A stretch of DNA of 64,000 nucleotides from Marinifilaceae bacterium (GTDB lineage: Bacteria; Bacteroidota; Bacteroidia; Bacteroidales; Marinifilaceae): positions 1 through 64,000 of the forward strand of contig JAGBFU010000054.1 in the NCBI GenBank assembly GCA_017936285.1, read 5' to 3'. Positions 33,523 to 43,611 of the stretch are shown here, piece by piece (positions within the stretch are counted from its first letter, which is position 1; each line of letters begins with the position of its first letter). Made by a program: the position numbers and the translations under genes. The notes under the pieces are model-generated. The model was not told the origin of the DNA, did no database searches, and was given only the letters and a program-made list of their open reading frames with translations.

Positions 33523-34743
33523 TTAGCTTCTTAGCTTGCCGACAGAGTAGTGGGCAAGGCGAGCCTCGGCATATTGTTTTGTAATGTTGTATTTTTTCTT
33601 CTTTGTAGATGGCAACTCGAACATCAAGTCATTCATAATTACTTCGCAAATAGAGCGCAAACCACGAGCTCCAAGGTTATACTCGACAGCCTTGTCAACA
33701 ATAAAATCGAATACCTCGGGTTCGAATGTAAGCTCAATGCCATCCATCTCAAAGAGCTTTATGAACTGGCGAATAATGGCATTCTTTGGTTCGGTAAGAA
33801 TGTTTCTCAGGGTATCGCGACTAAGTGGCTCCAGATATGTGAGCACCGGCAAACGACCAATAATTTCGGGAATCAAACCGAAACTCTTTAAGTCTTGTGG
33901 TGCAATATATTGTAGCAGATTATTGCGGTCAATCTTCTCTACTTCACGAATTGCAGTAAAACCTACAACCTGTGAATTCATGCGTGCTGCAATCTTCTTC
34001 TCAATGCCATCGAAAGCTCCTCCGCAGATGAACAGAATGTTTTTGGTGTCAACAGCAATCATCTTTTGGTCTGGGTGCTTTCTACCTCCCTGAGGTGGAA
34101 CATTTACAATCGAGCCCTCCAAAAGTTTCAACAAGCCCTGTTGTACGCCCTCGCCACTAACATCGCGAGTGATAGATGGGTTGTCGCCTTTACGGGCAAT
34201 CTTGTCAATCTCGTCAATAAAGACAATTCCTCGCTCGGCAGCCTTGACGTCGTAGTCAGAGGCCTGAAGCAGGCGTGTAAGGATTGACTCAATGTCCTCG
34301 CCCACATATCCTGCCTCGGTAAGAACTGTCGCATCGACAATGGCGAATGGAACGTTAAGCATTTTGGCAATAGTCTTCGCCAAAAGTGTCTTTCCTGTTC
34401 CGGTGCGACCAACCATGATGATATTCGATTTTTCAATCTCAACATCGTTGTCGCCCTTCTCCTGTTTGATACGTTTGTAGTGGTTATATACAGCCACGGC
34501 AAGGTGCTTTTTGGCCTCGTCCTGACCAACTGCATATTGGTCCAGAAACTCCTTTATCTCAATAGGTTTCTTAATCTGAAGCTCCTTTGTTGCCTTTTGC
34601 TCCTCCTGCGCGAAAGCCTCTTTGGTTATAGAGTGGGCCTGCTCTGCACACTGGTCGCAAATAAAGCCGTTTATGCCTCCAATTAATAGCGCTACATCTT
34701 TGCGAGAGCGTCCGCAAAACGAGCATTTATCTGTCATCTTCAT
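33523..34743 (-). CDS. clpX: ClpX, ATPase subunit of the Clp protease
   Basis: A 406-aa AAA+ unfoldase that feeds substrates to ClpP. The N-terminal zinc-binding domain has the four Cys (CSFCGRSR and FICDQC). Walker A GRTGTGKT (about 113-120), pore loop GYVGED, Walker [15 protein letters not shown] and sensor-2 NLGARGLRS are present. The IGF-type loop for ClpP docking is replaced by AVGFTA-like sequence at VVGFTAIRE, as is common outside Proteobacteria. ATG codons at 34743 and 34737 are both plausible starts. Directly downstream of clpP (11-bp gap), in one operon. Confidence 0.95.
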   Translation of the reverse strand: MKMTDKCSFCGRSRKDVALLIGGINGFICDQCAEQAHSITKEAFAQEEQKATKELQIKKPIEIKEFLDQYAVGQDEAKKHLAVAVYNHYKRIKQEKGDNDVEIEKSNIIMVGRTGTGKTLLAKTIAKMLNVPFAIVDATVLTEAGYVGEDIESILTRLLQASDYDVKAAERGIVFIDEIDKIARKGDNPSITRDVSGEGVQQGLLKLLEGSIVNVPPQGGRKHPDQKMIAVDTKNILFICGGAFDGIEKKIAARMNSQVVGFTAIREVEKIDRNNLLQYIAPQDLKSFGLIPEIIGRLPVLTYLEPLSRDTLRNILTEPKNAIIRQFIKLFEMDGIELTFEPEVFDFIVDKAVEYNLGARGLRSICEVIMNDLMFELPSTKKKKYNITKQYAEARLAHYSVGKLRS

Positions 34744-34754
34744 AGTTGCCTGTT

Positions 34755-35477
34755 TTATAAAATAATTCCGCTCTCGGTTGTGTCGCTTTCTGCCTTTTTG
34801 TTTTCGCGAGTCAGAATGTTGTCAATCATTCCGTATGCTTTTGCCTCTGCCGATGTCATCCAGTAGTCGCGGTCAGAGTCCTTTTCAATCTGTTTGTAGC
34901 TCTTGCCTGTGTGTTCGGAGAGGATTGTGTATAGCTCCTTTTTCAATTTGCCAATCTCGCGGGCTGTTATCTCAATGTCCGAGGCTTGTCCTTGTGCACC
35001 TCCAAGAGGCTGGTGAATCATTGTGCGAGAGTGCTTTAATGCATAGCGCTTATCTTTTGCGCCGGCTGCCAAAAGTACGGCTCCCATCGATGCTGCCATT
35101 CCGGTGCAGATGGTTGATACATCGCAACTTATATATTGCATTGTGTCGTAAATACCCAAGCCTGCATATACAGAACCTCCGGGAGTGTTCAAATATATTT
35201 GAATATCTCTTCCAGGATCTGCTGTCTGAAGGAAGAGTAATTGGGCCATCATGATGTTTGCAACAGTATCATCGATAGGGACTCCCAAAAATATGATTCT
35301 ATCCATCATCAAGCGTGAGAATACATCCATGCTTGCTACATTCAAATTGCGCTCCTCAATAATAGTCGGCGAAATGTAATTATCGGTTATAGATTGGTAT
35401 CTGTGTAGATTTAAACTGCTTATGCCCATCTGTTTTTGAGCAAAGAGTTTGAACTCATCATTCATCTTCATACTCAT
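34755..35477 (-). CDS. clpP: ClpP, proteolytic subunit of the Clp protease
   Basis: A 240-aa serine protease from the ATG at 35477 (ATGs at 35471 and 35465 are close alternatives). The frame stays open to 35648, but the promoter box at 35498-35505 lies within that extension and family members start near MNDEF, so the extension is not coding. Triad: S130 in [10 protein letters not shown]155 in MIHQPLGG, and Asp about 204 in SDRDYWMT. The N-terminus is longer than in E. coli, as usual in Bacteroides. Confidence 0.93.
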   Translation of the reverse strand: MSMKMNDEFKLFAQKQMGISSLNLHRYQSITDNYISPTIIEERNLNVASMDVFSRLMMDRIIFLGVPIDDTVANIMMAQLLFLQTADPGRDIQIYLNTPGGSVYAGLGIYDTMQYISCDVSTICTGMAASMGAVLLAAGAKDKRYALKHSRTMIHQPLGGAQGQASDIEITAREIGKLKKELYTILSEHTGKSYKQIEKDSDRDYWMTSAEAKAYGMIDNILTRENKKAESDTTESGIIL

Positions 35478-35497
35478 TTTATTTAAATTTCCGCTTA

Positions 35498-35505
35498 CAA
35501 AGGTA
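35498..35505 (-). promoter_or_regulatory. -7 box of the clpPX operon
   Basis: TACCTTTG on the minus strand, 21 bp before the chosen clpP start. No TTTG at -33. Its position supports the shorter ClpP. Confidence 0.5.
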
Positions 35506-35802
35506 CGAAAAATGGCATATCTACGATACTGATTAATTTTTTTTATTATTTTTGTGCTTTCAAATGGAATTGCGACTATGAATTTGTTAATGAATAACAA
35601 TAATATTATCTCAACTTCGGTCATGTCTGGCCGAACTATGTGTCGCACTATGATGACCCTTCGGGGGTAGGAGTAGTTTAGGCGAGTCTATGTGATTTGC
35701 GCTTGTGGATGCAAGCATTTTTCGAGAGTTAAAATCAAAGAGTTTATTTAAAATCGAATATAAACCATAGGTGTGGTTTGCGATTACAATATATAGAAAA
35801 TT
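35506..35802. other. Intergenic region between clpP and thrA
   Basis: About 300 bp without a convincing gene. The clpP frame is open across half of it, but the codons look non-coding. Two small hairpins occur: ACCC-TTCG-GGGT at about 35656-35666 and GCTTG/CAAGC at about 35700-35714. I see no leader peptide rich in Thr or Ile codons, so no classical thr attenuator, and no clear -33/-7 pair for thrA. Confidence 0.5.
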
Positions 35803-38238
35803 ATGAAGGTATTAAAGTTTGGAGGAACCTCGGTTGGTTCTATAGATAGCATACTTAAAGTAAAACAGATTGTTGAGAGTGAGAAGGAGCCGGTTATTGT
35901 GGTGGTCTCTGCATTGGGAGGTATAACCGATCAATTGATTAAGGTCTCTAATATGGCCGTTGCAGGTGGCGATGACTATTTGACACTCCTTGGTGATATT
36001 ATCTGTCGTCATGAGACAATGGTTAAGGCTGTTATCCCTGCCGGTGAGCAGCAGACCAGAGTGTGGAAGCAGGTTAAGTCATTACTTGATGAGCTGTCAA
36101 ATATCTTGCGCGGTGTATCGTTGTTGCAGGATTTGTCTCCAAAGACTACCGACATTATTTTGAGCTATGGCGAGAGAATCTCCTCAATAATAGTTGCCGA
36201 GTTGATAAATGCAAAGCATTACGATGCACGCAACTTTATCAAGACCGAGGTTAAGCATAATAAGCGAGGCCTCGCCAAAAAGCTTACAGAGCAACTTGTT
36301 TGCGAGACGTTCCGAGGTGCTCCTGAGCGCTGTTTGGTTCCCGGATTTATCTCAACCGATAAGGAGAGCGGAGTGATTACCAACCTTGGTCGTGGTGGTT
36401 CCGACTACACTGCATCGGTGATTGCTGCAGCTCTTGAGGCATCGGCTTTGGAGATTTGGACCGACGTTGACGGATTTATGACAGCCGATCCGAAGGTTAT
36501 TCAGGATGCCTATACGATTGACCAGTTGAGCTATGCCGAGGCTACAGAGTTGTGTAATTTTGGAGCTAAGGTTATCTACCCTCCGACTATCTACCCAGTG
36601 TGTTTGAAAAATATCCCTATCTGGGTAAAGAATACATTTAATCCTGAGGCACGTGGAACTGTTATCAACAAGGAGAGCCACGGTGAGTCAACTCAGTTGA
36701 TTAAGGGAATTTCATCGATTAATGATACCAGTCTTATTACCGTTCAGGGATTGGGAATGGTTGGCGTTGTAGGTGTGAACTATCGAATTTTCAAGGCGTT
36801 GACTGAACAGGGAATCAGTGTGTTTATGGTGTCGCAGGCATCGTCGGAGAACAGTACAAGTATCGGTGTGAAGAATTCTGATGCAGAGGCAGCTTGTGAG
36901 GTGCTTGCCAATGAGTTCCATAAAGAGATTGAGCGAGGCGAGATTACTACAATTGCAGCCGAGAATAATCTGGCTACTATTGCTATTGTGGGCGAGCGCA
37001 TGAAACACTCTCCCGGATTGGCCGGAAAGTTGTTCGGAGCTTTGGGAAGAAATGGTATCAGTATTATTGCTGTGGCTCAGGGAGCATCTGAGACCAATAT
37101 CTCGTTTGTTGTTGAGTTGGCAGATTTGCGTAAATCATTGAATGTAATTCATGATGCATTCTTTCTCTCTGAGTATCAGGAGATGAATCTCTTCATTTGT
37201 GGAATTGGCACTGTAGGAGGAAGTTTGATTAAGCAGATTGCTCATCAGCAGGAGGTGTTGAAGAAGCAGTTCCGTTTGAAGCTGAATGTTGTGGGAATCA
37301 TGAATGGTCACTACGTGATGTTCGACAGAAACGGTTTGGAGCTGGAGGGTTACAAGGAGCGACTAATCACTCAGGGTAAGCCAAGCTCTTTGCAGTTGAT
37401 TCACGATGAGATTATCGGAATGAATATTTTCAACTCGGTATTTGTTGATTGTACTGCAAATGAGCATGTCTCAATGTTGTATAAGGATTTCTTGAGCAAT
37501 AATATTTCGGTTGTTACCGCCAATAAGATTGCAGCTTCGGGCAACTATGATAAGTATATGGAGTTGAAGTCTATTGCACGTCAGCGTGGTGTTAAGTTCC
37601 TATTCGAGACCAATGTGGGTGCAGGACTTCCAATCATCAATACTATCAACTCGTTGAAGTCGAGTGGCGATAAGATTCTTAAGTTGGAGGCGGTTTTGTC
37701 TGGAACGTTGAACTTTATATTCAATACAATCAGTGAAACAATTCCATTCAGCCAGACAGTGAAGATGGCTAAGGAGCAGGGTTATGCCGAGCCGGATCCA
37801 CGTATTGATTTGTGTGGAAAGGATGTGATGCGTAAGCTTGTTATTTTGAGCCGTGAGGCAGGCTATACAATGGATATCGATGATATTGAGAAGCATCTGT
37901 TCCTGCCTGACTCATTCTTCGAGGGAACTCTTGATGAGTTCTGGCAGAATCTGCCATCGCTCGATGCAGATTTTGAGGCAAAGCGCAAGGTGTTGGCAGA
38001 GAAGGGAATGTGCTGGCGTTTTGTGGCTAAACTAGAGGATGGAAAGGGTAGCGTAAGCCTTCAGGAGATTCCTGAGCACCACCCATTCTATGATTTGGAG
38101 GGAAGTAACAATATCATCTTGATAACTACCGAACGTTATAAGGAGTACCCAATGTTGATTCAGGGTTATGGTGCAGGAGCCGAAGTTACTGCTGCCGGAG
38201 TATTTGCTGATATTATCAGTATTGCCAACGTTCGATAG
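35803..38238 (+). CDS. thrA: Bifunctional aspartate kinase / homoserine dehydrogenase
   Basis: An 811-aa fusion that catalyses the first and third steps from aspartate to homoserine. The N-terminal kinase begins MKVLKFGGTSVGSIDSI (nucleotide site) and has GRGGSDYTASVIAAAL near 197. Two ACT domains in the middle (about 305-455, VQGLGMVGVVGV and VGERMKHSPGLAGKLFGALG) bind threonine for feedback control. The dehydrogenase starts near 460 with the NAD(P) motif FICGIGTVGGSL and includes TANKIAASG and VLSGTLNFIFN. First gene of the thr cluster. Confidence 0.96.
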   Translation: MKVLKFGGTSVGSIDSILKVKQIVESEKEPVIVVVSALGGITDQLIKVSNMAVAGGDDYLTLLGDIICRHETMVKAVIPAGEQQTRVWKQVKSLLDELSNILRGVSLLQDLSPKTTDIILSYGERISSIIVAELINAKHYDARNFIKTEVKHNKRGLAKKLTEQLVCETFRGAPERCLVPGFISTDKESGVITNLGRGGSDYTASVIAAALEASALEIWTDVDGFMTADPKVIQDAYTIDQLSYAEATELCNFGAKVIYPPTIYPVCLKNIPIWVKNTFNPEARGTVINKESHGESTQLIKGISSINDTSLITVQGLGMVGVVGVNYRIFKALTEQGISVFMVSQASSENSTSIGVKNSDAEAACEVLANEFHKEIERGEITTIAAENNLATIAIVGERMKHSPGLAGKLFGALGRNGISIIAVAQGASETNISFVVELADLRKSLNVIHDAFFLSEYQEMNLFICGIGTVGGSLIKQIAHQQEVLKKQFRLKLNVVGIMNGHYVMFDRNGLELEGYKERLITQGKPSSLQLIHDEIIGMNIFNSVFVDCTANEHVSMLYKDFLSNNISVVTANKIAASGNYDKYMELKSIARQRGVKFLFETNVGAGLPIINTINSLKSSGDKILKLEAVLSGTLNFIFNTISETIPFSQTVKMAKEQGYAEPDPRIDLCGKDVMRKLVILSREAGYTMDIDDIEKHLFLPDSFFEGTLDEFWQNLPSLDADFEAKRKVLAEKGMCWRFVAKLEDGKGSVSLQEIPEHHPFYDLEGSNNIILITTERYKEYPMLIQGYGAGAEVTAAGVFADIISIANVR

Positions 38239-38242
38239 TGTT

Positions 38243-39451
38243 ATGAAAACCATAGTAATTTTGGGCGATGGCATGGCCGATAGGTCATGCCCGTCCCTGC
38301 ATAATAAAACTTTGCTTCAATATGCCAATACTCCCAATATGGATAGGTTGGCGGAGTTGGGCAGAAGCGGTGAGCTGATAACCGTAGAGGAGGGCTTTCA
38401 CCCCGGAAGCGAGGTTGCGAATATGTCTGTTCTTGGATATGATTTACCTATGGTCTATGAGGGGCGAGGAGTGCTTGAAGCTGCAAGTATCGGTGTAGAT
38501 TTAAAACCCGGTCAGATGGCAATGCGCTGCAATCTGGTCTCGATTGATGGCGAGATTCTGAAAAACCACTCTGCGGGCCATATTACAACTGCCGATGCCG
38601 ACATATTGATAAAATATCTGGAGGAGAAGTTAGGGGGTAATGGAGTTCATCTCTATACAGGGGTCTCATATCGCCACCTATTGGTAGTTGATAATGCAGA
38701 TAAACGTATTGAGTGCGTTCCTCCTCACGATGTTCCTTTGCAACCGTGGAGACCGCTTTTGGTTAAGGCATTGGTTCCTGAGGCTCAGCCTACTGCTGAT
38801 TTGCTCAATGGATTGATATTCAAATCACAGGAGTTGTTAAGTGAGCATCCTTTGAATATTGCGAGAGCTGCAGCAGGAGGAGATATGGCCAACTCGATAT
38901 GGCCTTGGTCGCCCGGTTATAGACCAAAGATGGAGCCTCTTTCGGCCAGATTTCCGCAAATTAAGAGTGGAGCGGTAATCACCGCAGTAGATTTGATACG
39001 TGGGATTGGCAAATATGCGGGCTTGCAGGTGATTGATGTTGAGGGTGCAACCGGATTGTATGATACCAATTACGAGAATAAAGTAAAGGCTGCGCTTGAA
39101 GCGTTGAGGTGTAACGATTTTGTCTATCTCCACATTGAGGCGAGCGACGAGGCGGGACACGAGGGCGATATTGATTTGAAGCTAAGAACAATAGAGGATT
39201 TGGATTCCAGGGTAGTGGGGCCGATTATGAATCAGGTTATGAGTTGGGACGAGCCTGTGGCAATAGCGGTATTGCCTGACCATCCAACACCATGCGATAT
39301 CAGAACCCATACTGCCGATGCAGTCCCATTTGTGATATATAAACCGGGTGTTGACCCCGATACCGTAACCCAATACAACGAGATTGCTGCTAAGCAGGGA
39401 GCATACGGAGTGTTACGTAAGGATCAATTTATTAATGAGTTAATGTTATGA
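38243..39451 (+). CDS. ApgM-like phosphoglycerate mutase, presumed homoserine kinase
   Basis: A 402-aa alkaline-phosphatase-superfamily protein of the archaeal-type cofactor-independent phosphoglycerate mutase group. It starts KTIVILGDGMADRS with the metal-binding Asp, has HPGSEVANMSVLGYD (about 53-67, Ser nucleophile), and ends with DEAGHEGD and VLPDHPTPCDIRTHT metal ligands. It lies exactly where thrB is expected: 4 bp after thrA and overlapping thrC by 4 bp. No classical GHMP homoserine kinase is nearby. I infer that it makes O-phosphohomoserine; a true mutase role is the alternative. The ATG at 38243 is chosen over in-frame starts inside thrA. Confidence 0.8.
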   Translation: MKTIVILGDGMADRSCPSLHNKTLLQYANTPNMDRLAELGRSGELITVEEGFHPGSEVANMSVLGYDLPMVYEGRGVLEAASIGVDLKPGQMAMRCNLVSIDGEILKNHSAGHITTADADILIKYLEEKLGGNGVHLYTGVSYRHLLVVDNADKRIECVPPHDVPLQPWRPLLVKALVPEAQPTADLLNGLIFKSQELLSEHPLNIARAAAGGDMANSIWPWSPGYRPKMEPLSARFPQIKSGAVITAVDLIRGIGKYAGLQVIDVEGATGLYDTNYENKVKAALEALRCNDFVYLHIEASDEAGHEGDIDLKLRTIEDLDSRVVGPIMNQVMSWDEPVAIAVLPDHPTPCDIRTHTADAVPFVIYKPGVDPDTVTQYNEIAAKQGAYGVLRKDQFINELML

Positions 39452-40746
39452 ACTACTATAGTACAAACCATAATGCTGCGATAGCCACTCTTGAGGAGGC
39501 TGTTGTTCGAGGCCTCGCTCCCGATAGGGGATTGTATATGCCTGAGCAGATTAAGCAGTTACCAAAAGAGTTTTTCGATGAGTTACCTGAACTCTCATTT
39601 CAGGAGCTTTCATATAGAGTTGCCGATGCCTTTTTTGGCGAGGATATTCCTGCCGAGACCTTGAAGCAGATTGTTTACGATACTCTGAGTTTTGATGCTC
39701 CGGTAGTTAATGTAAATGGGGCAATCAACACTCTTGAGCTTTTCCATGGCCCTACACTTGCATTCAAGGATGTTGGAGCTCGCTTTATGGCGCGAATGTT
39801 GGGCTACTTCATTAAGCGCGAGGGTAAAGAGCAGGTGAATGTATTGGTAGCAACATCGGGTGATACCGGAAGTGCTGTGGCAAATGGCTTTTTGGGAGTT
39901 GATGGAATCCATGTATATGTCTTGTATCCAAAGGGTAAGGTGAGCGAGATTCAGGAGAAGCAGTTTACAACTCTTGGTAAGAATATCACTGCAATCGAGG
40001 TTGATGGAGTGTTTGATGATTGTCAGGCATTGGTCAAGAGTGCATTCATGGATAAGGAGTTGAACGAGAAGCATGTGCTTACATCGGCAAACTCGATTAA
40101 TGTGGCCCGTTTTATGCCTCAGGCCTTCTACTACTTCTATGCCTACGGACAGTTGCGTAAGGCCGGTTGCACCAATGATATTGTGGCTTGTGTTCCAAGC
40201 GGAAACTTCGGAAATATTACAGCAGGTTTGATAGCTAAACGTATGGGCTTGCCTATCAAACGTTTTGTTGCTGCAAACAATAGAAACGATGTCTTCTATA
40301 ACTACATAAAGAGCGGAGTATATACACCAATGGCATCAATTCAGACCATTGCCAATGCTATGGATGTGGGTGCTCCAAGTAACTTTGCCCGAATATTGGA
40401 TATGTATGGAGAGTCGCACTCGGAGATTTGCAAAGAGATGAGTGCATATACATATAGTGATGATGAGATTCGTTCTGCAATAAAAAGGGTAAACTCAGAG
40501 TGTGGTTATCTGCTTGATCCTCATGGAGCTTGTGGCTATATGGCTTTGGAGCAGGATTTGAAGGAGGGCGAGACTGGTTTCTTCCTCGAGACAGCCCATC
40601 CGGCAAAGTTTAAAGATGTTGTAGAGGGGGTAATCGGAACAAATATTGAGATTCCTGCAAAGTTGGCTGCCTTTATGGCCGGTGAGAAGCAGAGTATTCC
40701 AATGAGCAGAGAGTTTGCAGATTTTAAGGCATTTCTTATGAAGTAG
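39448..40746 (+). CDS. thrC: Threonine synthase
   Basis: A 432-aa PLP enzyme that converts O-phosphohomoserine to threonine. The PLP-binding Lys is in HGPTLAFKDVGARF (about 104-117), the phosphate-binding loop in ATSGDTGSAVANGF, and the N-terminal YYSTNHNAAIATLEEAVVRG is typical of the yeast/E. coli-type family. ATGA overlap with the upstream gene shows tight coupling of the pathway. With thrA and the ApgM-like protein it completes aspartyl phosphate branch steps to threonine, except asd, which is not here. Confidence 0.96.
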   Translation: MNYYSTNHNAAIATLEEAVVRGLAPDRGLYMPEQIKQLPKEFFDELPELSFQELSYRVADAFFGEDIPAETLKQIVYDTLSFDAPVVNVNGAINTLELFHGPTLAFKDVGARFMARMLGYFIKREGKEQVNVLVATSGDTGSAVANGFLGVDGIHVYVLYPKGKVSEIQEKQFTTLGKNITAIEVDGVFDDCQALVKSAFMDKELNEKHVLTSANSINVARFMPQAFYYFYAYGQLRKAGCTNDIVACVPSGNFGNITAGLIAKRMGLPIKRFVAANNRNDVFYNYIKSGVYTPMASIQTIANAMDVGAPSNFARILDMYGESHSEICKEMSAYTYSDDEIRSAIKRVNSECGYLLDPHGACGYMALEQDLKEGETGFFLETAHPAKFKDVVEGVIGTNIEIPAKLAAFMAGEKQSIPMSREFADFKAFLMK

Positions 40747-40766
40747 AAACAATAACAACAAATGAT

Positions 40767-43079
40767 ATGAGAAGAGTTTTGACAATCTTGGTTGCAATTT
40801 TTGCTACTGTTCAGGTGGCAGTTGCGCAGTACCCCATTGAGAGTAATCAGGCGGTGGTTCCTTTGAAGGCTTTGTCTTTCGATTATGATGAGGTGCGTCT
40901 GTTGGATGGCCCATTCAAGAGTGCAATGGAGGTGAATCAGCAGTGGTTGAAAAATGCCGATGAGAAACGTTTTTTGCACAACTTCCGTGTAACTGCAGGT
41001 TTAAAGACCGATGCAACTGCATTCGAGGGGTGGGAGGCTTTGGATATTGAGTTGCGAGGCCACACTTTGGGACACCTTCTCTCTGCATACGCACTTATGT
41101 ATGCCACAACCGGCGATGAGTTCTATAAGGAGAAGAGTGCACGTTTTGTAGCAGGATTGGCTGAGTGTCAGGAGGCTCTTGGTACATCTGGCTATTTGAG
41201 CGCATTCCCCGAGAAACTTATCGACAGAGCTATCGAGGGTAAACAGGTTTGGGCACCATGGTACACTCTTCACAAGATATATCAGGGTATGCTGGATCAA
41301 TATCTTATCTGTGGCAATGAGCAGGCTTTTGAGGTGTTGAAAAAGATGTGCGATTGGGCATACGCCAAGTTGAGCCCCCTTACCAAAGAGGAGTTGAACA
41401 GAATGTTGTTGAACGAGTTTGGCGGAATGGAGGAGACTATGTACAACGTATATGCAGTTACAGGTGATACCCGCCACAAAGATTTGGCATATATGTTCCG
41501 TGATTATAAGATTTTCGACCCTCTTACACGTCGCGAGGATAAGTTGGGAGGAAACCATGCCAATACTCAGATTCCAAAGGCAATCGGTGAGGCACGCGGT
41601 TATGAGGTTACCGGAGATACAAGCGAGCAGGGAGTGGCAAAATTCTTCTGGGAGACTGTTTTGAAAAACCACACCTATGTTACCGGTGGTAATAGTGATA
41701 GTGAGTATTTTGGCGAGGCAGGAAAGTTAAGTACCCGTCTTGGTCAGAACACTACCGAAACCTGTAATACGTACAATATGTTGAAATTGACCCGCCACAT
41801 GTTTTTGTGGGAGGCCTCGCCCAAATATGCTGAGTATTATGAGCGAGCACTGTTTAACCATATCTTGTCATCGCAAGATCCGGTAACGGGTGGTGTTACC
41901 TATTTCCATACACTGCATCCGGGTAGTGCAAAGGATTTTAACCGTCCTTTCCACGATTTTACCTGTTGTTGCGGAACTGCATACGAGAGCCATTCAAAGT
42001 ATGGCGAGGCTATCTACTATAAGAGTGCAGATGAGAAGGGTATCTATGTGAATCTCTTTATCGCTTCGGAGTTGAATTGGGAGGCGAAGGGCTTTGGATT
42101 GAAACAGGAGACAAATTTCCCGGATATCTCATCGACAAAGTTGACAGTGAAAGCGGAGCGACCAACAAACCTGACAATCTATATGCGTTATCCAAAGTGG
42201 GCAGTAGATGGAATTACAGTTAAGGTTAATGGTAAAAAGGTGGCTGTCAAGGGTAAGCCGGGAAGCTATGTTGCAATCAACAGAACCTGGAAGAGCGGTG
42301 ATGTGATTGAGTCTATAATGCCAATGTCGCTTCATGCTGAGTATATGCCTGATAATAAGCAGATAGGTGCAATTCTATATGGCCCGATTGTTTTGGCTGC
42401 CGAGCTTGGTAAGGAGCAGATTGACGAGACTTTTGGAGTGCCTGTCTTTGTAAATGTACCTAAAAAACTTACCGATTGGGTTAAGCCTGTCGAGGGCAAA
42501 TCAATGACCTTTAAGACCGTTGGTGTCGGTCGTCCGAACGAGGCTTTGTTGAGCCCGCTATTCAGAATTAACGATCAGCGTTATGCTGTATATTTTGACT
42601 TCTTCACCGAGAAGGATTGGACAAACAAGCAGGAGGAGTATAAACGTAAATTGGCTGAAGAGAAGGCAATTGCAGATAGAACTATCGATTGGATTGGAGT
42701 AGGAGAGTCGCAATCCGAGCGAGACCACAATGTTGAGAGTATGGTTAGTTATATCTATCAACAGGGTGGAAAGATGGGACGCGATGTTCGTATCGATGGT
42801 TATATCCGTTACGATGTTAAGGTTAACCCAAATGGTAAAAATGAGTTGATGTTGACCTATTGGGGAGGTGATACCGATGTTGATTACAGAATCTACATTG
42901 ATGGTAAGGAGGCTCTTTATGTGAAGATGGTGGAGCTTGCTCCTGCTGGTCAGTTTGCGAACCACTTCTTTGAGTTGCCCGAGGAGTTGACTAAAGGTAA
43001 GGAGCGCGTTGAGTTACGTTTCGTTCCAATTACCCGCTCAGCACCAACTTATGGGATTAGAATTTTAAATAGGAAATAG
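40767..43079 (+). CDS. GH127/GH146-type beta-L-arabinofuranosidase
   Basis: A 770-aa secreted glycoside hydrolase (DUF1680). Signal peptide about 1-20 (ending VAVAQ), an alpha/alpha barrel with RVTAGLKTDATAFEGWEALD and GHTLGHLLSAYALMY, the catalytic-region Glu in TTETCNTYNMLK, and the Cys-rich zinc site DFTCCCGTAYESHSKYGEAI (about 396-415). A C-terminal beta-rich region with WIGVGESQSERDHN follows. It removes beta-linked L-arabinofuranose from plant glycans; the family also contains other specificities. It starts 20 bp after thrC, an odd neighbour, and no arabinan-degrading cluster surrounds it. Confidence 0.88.
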   Translation: MRRVLTILVAIFATVQVAVAQYPIESNQAVVPLKALSFDYDEVRLLDGPFKSAMEVNQQWLKNADEKRFLHNFRVTAGLKTDATAFEGWEALDIELRGHTLGHLLSAYALMYATTGDEFYKEKSARFVAGLAECQEALGTSGYLSAFPEKLIDRAIEGKQVWAPWYTLHKIYQGMLDQYLICGNEQAFEVLKKMCDWAYAKLSPLTKEELNRMLLNEFGGMEETMYNVYAVTGDTRHKDLAYMFRDYKIFDPLTRREDKLGGNHANTQIPKAIGEARGYEVTGDTSEQGVAKFFWETVLKNHTYVTGGNSDSEYFGEAGKLSTRLGQNTTETCNTYNMLKLTRHMFLWEASPKYAEYYERALFNHILSSQDPVTGGVTYFHTLHPGSAKDFNRPFHDFTCCCGTAYESHSKYGEAIYYKSADEKGIYVNLFIASELNWEAKGFGLKQETNFPDISSTKLTVKAERPTNLTIYMRYPKWAVDGITVKVNGKKVAVKGKPGSYVAINRTWKSGDVIESIMPMSLHAEYMPDNKQIGAILYGPIVLAAELGKEQIDETFGVPVFVNVPKKLTDWVKPVEGKSMTFKTVGVGRPNEALLSPLFRINDQRYAVYFDFFTEKDWTNKQEEYKRKLAEEKAIADRTIDWIGVGESQSERDHNVESMVSYIYQQGGKMGRDVRIDGYIRYDVKVNPNGKNELMLTYWGGDTDVDYRIYIDGKEALYVKMVELAPAGQFANHFFELPEELTKGKERVELRFVPITRSAPTYGIRILNRK

Positions 43080-43099
43080 GAATTCCTTATGATATAACT

Positions 43100-43603
43100 A
43101 TGAAGTATCAGGAGAGAGTTGATAAGGCTGTAGCTCTTTTTAAGGAGGGTTACAACTGTTCGCAGGCGGTGTGTGCCGCTTTTGCAGATATTTATGGATT
43201 GACTTTTGAGCAGGCTTTGAAGGTCTCTGCATCGTTTGGAGGTGGAATTGGCCGAATGAGAATGGTTTGCGGAGCAGCAAGCGGAATGTTCCTTTTGGCA
43301 GGTTTGGAGTGTGGATCTGCAGATCCTAAGGATGCTGAAGCCAAAGGTGCAAATTACAAGGTAGTGCAACAGCTTGCAGCCGAGTTTGCCAAGCGCAATG
43401 GTTCATTGATTTGCGGAGAGTTGCTTGGTTTGGTAAAAAGAGGTGAGGGTTCAGACAATATAGCTGCGTGTGCAAATGCAACCAATGCGGTTTTGAATCC
43501 CAATCCCGAGGCAAGAACCGAGGAGTATTATAAGAAACGCCCCTGTTCGAAGATGGTTGAAGAGGGAGCAAGAATTTTTGCCGAGTATCTTGAAAGAGGA
43601 TAG
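43100..43603 (+). CDS. C_GCAxxG_C_C family protein
   Basis: A 167-aa cytoplasmic protein with the family's conserved cysteines: NCSQAVCAAF (about 19-28), VCGAASGMFLLAGLECG (about 56-72), ICGELLG (about 104-110) and the late C in KRPCSKMVE. Members are small, probably redox-active or metal-binding proteins; the function is not known. It lies 20 bp after the GH127 gene and 8 bp before the ECF sigma gene, so it may be co-transcribed with either. Confidence 0.85.
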   Translation: MKYQERVDKAVALFKEGYNCSQAVCAAFADIYGLTFEQALKVSASFGGGIGRMRMVCGAASGMFLLAGLECGSADPKDAEAKGANYKVVQQLAAEFAKRNGSLICGELLGLVKRGEGSDNIAACANATNAVLNPNPEARTEEYYKKRPCSKMVEEGARIFAEYLERG

Positions 43604-43611
43604 AGTTGTGT

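Noticed and set aside
35478-35648. Upstream extension of ClpP by 57 residues
   Set aside because: It crosses a -7 promoter box, is not similar to any ClpP, and family members start near 35465-35477.
35649-35802. Threonine attenuator or leader peptide before thrA
   Set aside because: No short frame rich in Thr or Ile codons and no terminator/antiterminator pair was found.
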